Assembly: GCA_015231595.1 (NCBI GenBank)
Contig: JADGBH010000006.1
Location: forward strand, 39,505 to 103,504
DNA: 64,000 bases
Reading direction: 5' to 3'
Source: Desulfobacterales bacterium
GTDB taxonomy: Bacteria; Desulfobacterota; Desulfobacteria; Desulfobacterales; JADGBH01
Shown: one piece after another, positions 61,416-64,000 of the stretch
How positions within the stretch are numbered: position 1 is the stretch's first letter
Layout: every line of letters begins with the position of its first letter
Made by a program: the position numbers and the translations under genes
Notes under the pieces: generated by a model
What the model saw: the letters and a program-made list of their open reading frames with translations, nothing else
Told to the model about the DNA's origin: nothing
Databases searched by the model: none

Positions 61416-62234
61416 ATGATTAAATCTTTTTGTTTATTTTTGAATCTCATATTTATTACTTTATCAATATATTTAGGTATCAATACTTTTTATAAAATTC
61501 TAACGTCAAATTTGTTGATTGCTAATAGTTCACAAACCACTCATAAACAAATACCGATTCCCGCTAAATTCAAATTTTCTTCTGTTAAGAATTATAGCTC
61601 AATAGCTGAAAGAAATATTTTTAATACAGTGAATAAAAAAAATGAAGCCAATCAAAATCCAATAAAGACGGAAGATTTAAAAACTACAGAACTTAATCTA
61701 AAATTAAAAGGCACTATTATAGGCTTTAATAGACAAGATTGGGCTATCATTGAAGATACTAAATCAAAAAAACAAGACATCTATAAAACTAAGGATACAA
61801 TACAAGGAGCTATAATAGAATCCATCCTAAAAGAAACATTAATTTTAGAGGTCAATGGGAAAAAAGAAATATTAAAAATGGAAAATTCATTAGCTCAAAT
61901 TAATATGCCTGAACAAAAAAAATGGGAATTTGACCATGGATATTTACAAAACCAAGCAAACTTTGTTCATAAACTTATGGATCAGATTCAAGTAGAAGAA
62001 TATTATAATAATAATAATAAACCTGCTGGAGCTATAGTTAAAAATATTAAAGAAGGCTCTATTTTTGAAGAAATCGGCATGCAAGCAGGAGATGTAATAG
62101 TAGAAGTCAATGGTAAAGAAATACAAGTAATATCTGATGTATTAGAAGTGTACCAAACTTTATGGGAAGAACCTAAAGCTGAAATAAAGATACTTAGGCA
62201 AGGTAGGTATGAATTTGTTTATTATTCAAAATAA
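61416..62234 (+). CDS. gspC: General secretion pathway protein C (orphan)
   Basis: The 272-residue inner-membrane protein has one N-terminal membrane segment (about 5-32), a HR domain with RNIFNTVNKKNE and LKLKGTIIGFNRQDWAIIED, and a C-terminal PDZ domain (PAGAIVKNIKEGSIFEEIGMQAGDVIVEVNGKEI). Such proteins link the type II secretion inner-membrane platform to the secretin. No other gsp gene adjoins it. It is 50 bases past the lipase terminator and 32 bases before the FmdB-type gene. There is no clear ribosome site. Confidence 0.87.
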   Translation: MIKSFCLFLNLIFITLSIYLGINTFYKILTSNLLIANSSQTTHKQIPIPAKFKFSSVKNYSSIAERNIFNTVNKKNEANQNPIKTEDLKTTELNLKLKGTIIGFNRQDWAIIEDTKSKKQDIYKTKDTIQGAIIESILKETLILEVNGKKEILKMENSLAQINMPEQKKWEFDHGYLQNQANFVHKLMDQIQVEEYYNNNNKPAGAIVKNIKEGSIFEEIGMQAGDVIVEVNGKEIQVISDVLEVYQTLWEEPKAEIKILRQGRYEFVYYSK

Positions 62235-62266
62235 AATTTTAAAAAAATTATATGAGGTTATAAATT

Positions 62267-62773
62267 ATGCCAGTATATGAATTTTTATGTGGAGACTGTA
62301 ATACAATTTTTAGTTTTTTATCGAGCCGTATTGATACTGAAACAATACCCTTTTGTCCTAAATGTAAAATAAAAAAACTTAAAAGACAGATGTCAAGCTT
62401 TTCTATAATATGTCCTAAAAATGAAGGAGACGGAGACTTAGGGGATGATTTAGATTTTAATAATCTTGGAATAGATGAAGATAAAATAAATAGAGCTTTA
62501 AAAATACTTGAAAAAGGAAGTGGAGAAATAAACGAGGATGATCCAAAAGGAGCTGTAGATTTAATGCGCAAAATGACTGATGCTGCAGGATTTGAAATTA
62601 CATCAGATATGGAAAAAATATTATCTAAAATGGAAGATGGAGAAGATCCATCAGGCATAAAGGAAGAGCTTGGTTCTGTCTTTGATGAAAATGTACCTTT
62701 TCAAAAAAAAGGACGAAGGCCTTTAGAAAGAAGGCCTTTAAAAGATGAAACCCTCTATGATTTACATGGATAA
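62267..62773 (+). CDS. FmdB-family zinc-ribbon protein
   Basis: The 168-residue protein begins with the MPVYEFLCGDC zinc-ribbon start and the second pair FCPKCK at about residues 31-36. The C-terminal part (from 55) is acidic, rich in Asp, Glu and Gly, and is longer than in the usual 70-110-residue FmdB proteins. The function of the family is not firmly known. It follows gspC by 32 bases. An intergenic region with repeated TTATTAACA boxes comes after it. Confidence 0.87.
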   Translation: MPVYEFLCGDCNTIFSFLSSRIDTETIPFCPKCKIKKLKRQMSSFSIICPKNEGDGDLGDDLDFNNLGIDEDKINRALKILEKGSGEINEDDPKGAVDLMRKMTDAAGFEITSDMEKILSKMEDGEDPSGIKEELGSVFDENVPFQKKGRRPLERRPLKDETLYDLHG

Positions 62774-63134
62774 AAGTTTTGTTCAAAACTGAAAGGTACA
62801 TATATAAGTAGGCAATTTAAATACTATTTCAATCAAAAATTATGATTGGCACTTAGTTATTAACAAGTTATTAACAATGATGTTAATAACTAAATAAGAC
62901 TATGGAAATTCAACCATCTAAATTTATATTTATGAACATTGAATTATATATAAATTTTAAACTTATCAACAGAAGTATAGATATTGTTAATAACCATAAT
63001 GTTAATGTATAAGTTATTATAATAAAATTGTTAATAACTTATACATTAAAGTCCTTTAAATTAAAGGATAAACAATGTTTATTATACTTATTAACAAACA
63101 ATTATATATAATATCTTTTATAAATTTAAAAATA
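62774..63134. other. AT-rich intergenic region with repeated TTATTAACA boxes
   Basis: The 361-base gap has no gene but contains six exact TTATTAACA nonamers, three on each strand (+ at 62857, 62868, 63088; - at 62881, 62985, 63029), and one TTATCAACA at 62963. An 18-bp perfect inverted repeat with a 12-base loop spans 63002-63049. The boxes resemble, but differ from, the DnaA box TTATCCACA, so the role is open (replication, partition or regulator binding). It lies between convergent genes. Confidence 0.6.
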
Positions 63135-63986
63135 TTATATATATCTATACTGTTCAAAAATAATTGATGCATTATCACCTAAAATTTTATTAATGTCTTC
63201 AGTAGAAATATTAAGTTGTTTTATTTCTGAAAAATATCTTGATGGTTGTATTAATGGAAAATCGCTCCCAAATAAAATTTTATCAGCTCCAAATATTTGG
63301 GATGCAAATTTGTAAATATCAGGATGGTAAAGAAAAGGTGATGCCGCTGTATCAACATATACATTCTTTAAAATGTCTTTAACTTCTTTCTTTAACAAAT
63401 TAAAAAAAAATAATCCTCCTCCCCAGTGAGCGAGAACAATAATATTTTTAGAAAATTTTTTTACGAAATTATAGATTTCTGAAAGCCTTATTGGTGATTT
63501 TCCAGGGTATTTATGTCCTACAGGCTCATTGGTATGTAAAAGTAAAGGCATATTGTGTTTTTGTAAAATTTCCATTAACGGTTCAAATATAAATAAAATT
63601 TCTTCAGTAATTCCTGAGTTATAAAGAGCTACTTCTCCAATTCCCTTAAGACCCGCATTAATACATCTTTCAACCTCATTTGAAGAATTTTTAGATAAAG
63701 GATTTAAACAACAAAGGCCTATAAGTTGTTTTGGATATTTATTTACAGCTTCAATTATATAATCATTATTTTTTTTTGCAGTCTCAAGATTATTCCATGG
63801 AAACCCAAATATTACTGATTTATCTACGCCACTTAAATCCATTTCTAAAATTAAATCTTGCATACCTATCATTTTAGAATTTTTAGATTCATATAAAAGC
63901 CTAAATTCAGGCTCATTAAAAAAAAAGTATTCTCTGTTATTTCTTACATCCTTAGGGAAAATATGAGTGTGAAAATCTATAATCAT
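63135..63986 (-). CDS. Amidohydrolase-2 family metal-dependent hydrolase
   Basis: The 283-residue TIM-barrel enzyme starts with IIDFHTHIFP (metal HxH), continues with LLLHTNEPVG and VLAHWGGG, and ends with the Asp motif ILFGSDFPLIQPSRY. This is the layout of PF04909 amidohydrolases and decarboxylases. AAAGGAT lies about 7 bases before the ATG. The substrate is unknown. It is the last gene in the window; nothing of a further upstream gene can be seen in the 14 bases left. Confidence 0.88.
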   Translation of the reverse strand: MIIDFHTHIFPKDVRNNREYFFFNEPEFRLLYESKNSKMIGMQDLILEMDLSGVDKSVIFGFPWNNLETAKKNNDYIIEAVNKYPKQLIGLCCLNPLSKNSSNEVERCINAGLKGIGEVALYNSGITEEILFIFEPLMEILQKHNMPLLLHTNEPVGHKYPGKSPIRLSEIYNFVKKFSKNIIVLAHWGGGLFFFNLLKKEVKDILKNVYVDTAASPFLYHPDIYKFASQIFGADKILFGSDFPLIQPSRYFSEIKQLNISTEDINKILGDNASIIFEQYRYI

Positions 63987-64000
63987 TATTAATCCTTTAT

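Noticed and set aside
62248..62658. 136-codon minus-strand frame opposite the FmdB-type gene
   Set aside because: The plus-strand frame has the zinc-ribbon cysteines and a family N-terminus; the antisense translation is Ser-rich low-complexity sequence.

Overview
The window is AT-rich DNA with short intergenic gaps, many Shine-Dalgarno-led genes and abundant small palindromic repeats. The gene content fits a Gram-negative, probably anaerobic, motile bacterium, most likely a member of the Desulfobacterota (Desulfobacterales-like). This is inference: it rests on corrinoid methyltransferases, a CooC maturation ATPase, classical menaquinone genes, a DmdC-type acyl-CoA dehydrogenase, a sigma-54 activator and a type II secretion GspC. 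No rRNA or other phylogenetic marker was available to confirm it.

Region 1 (1-12552, + strand) is a methylamine/betaine-type catabolic block. It holds a corrinoid carrier protein, two short MttB-family methyltransferases, a glutamine-hydrolysing asparagine synthetase, a nitrilase-fold amidase, a MarR regulator and a complete heterotetrameric sarcosine oxidase-type enzyme (soxB-D-A-G). Two copies of a palindromic element with target-site duplications sit exactly at the stop codons of two of these genes.

Region 2 (12664-29039, - strand) is signal transduction. An OmpR/histidine-kinase pair and an adenylate cyclase come first. A chemotaxis operon follows, running from a REC-REC-PP2C-HATPase protein through a STAS protein, CheA-REC, CheW and an MCP to CheB, CheR, CheY and an HDOD protein. 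A VapBC-type toxin-antitoxin pair is embedded between the MCP gene and cheB. On the + strand a REC-kinase hybrid follows at 29339.

Region 3 (30845-39040, + strand) holds an alpha/beta hydrolase with a tiny downstream ORF, a cooC-prmA-MBL-sir2 run, two AI-2E-type permeases in tandem, and two small membrane-stress-type proteins. A nested palindromic repeat island closes it.

Region 4 (39479-45042, - strand) is a menaquinone operon: RluA-like protein, ubiE/menG, menF, menD, menB.

Region 5 (45064-50082) is a divergent pair: a GAF/sigma-54 activator, and facing it a four-gene operon with a clear -24/-12 promoter and an inverted-repeat upstream site. The operon encodes an ICMT-like methyltransferase, a small protein, a His-rich outer-membrane barrel and a SAM methyltransferase.

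Region 6 (50099-63986) contains an acyl-CoA dehydrogenase under a TetR repressor that lacks any standard start codon, an IGQ-repeat protein, htpG, an HD hydrolase with rtcB and a ModE-like HTH protein, SH3/IHF/GGDEF genes, a secreted lipase, an orphan gspC, an FmdB zinc-ribbon protein, a cluster of TTATTAACA boxes and an amidohydrolase. No tRNA, rRNA, CRISPR array or intact insertion sequence was recognised.
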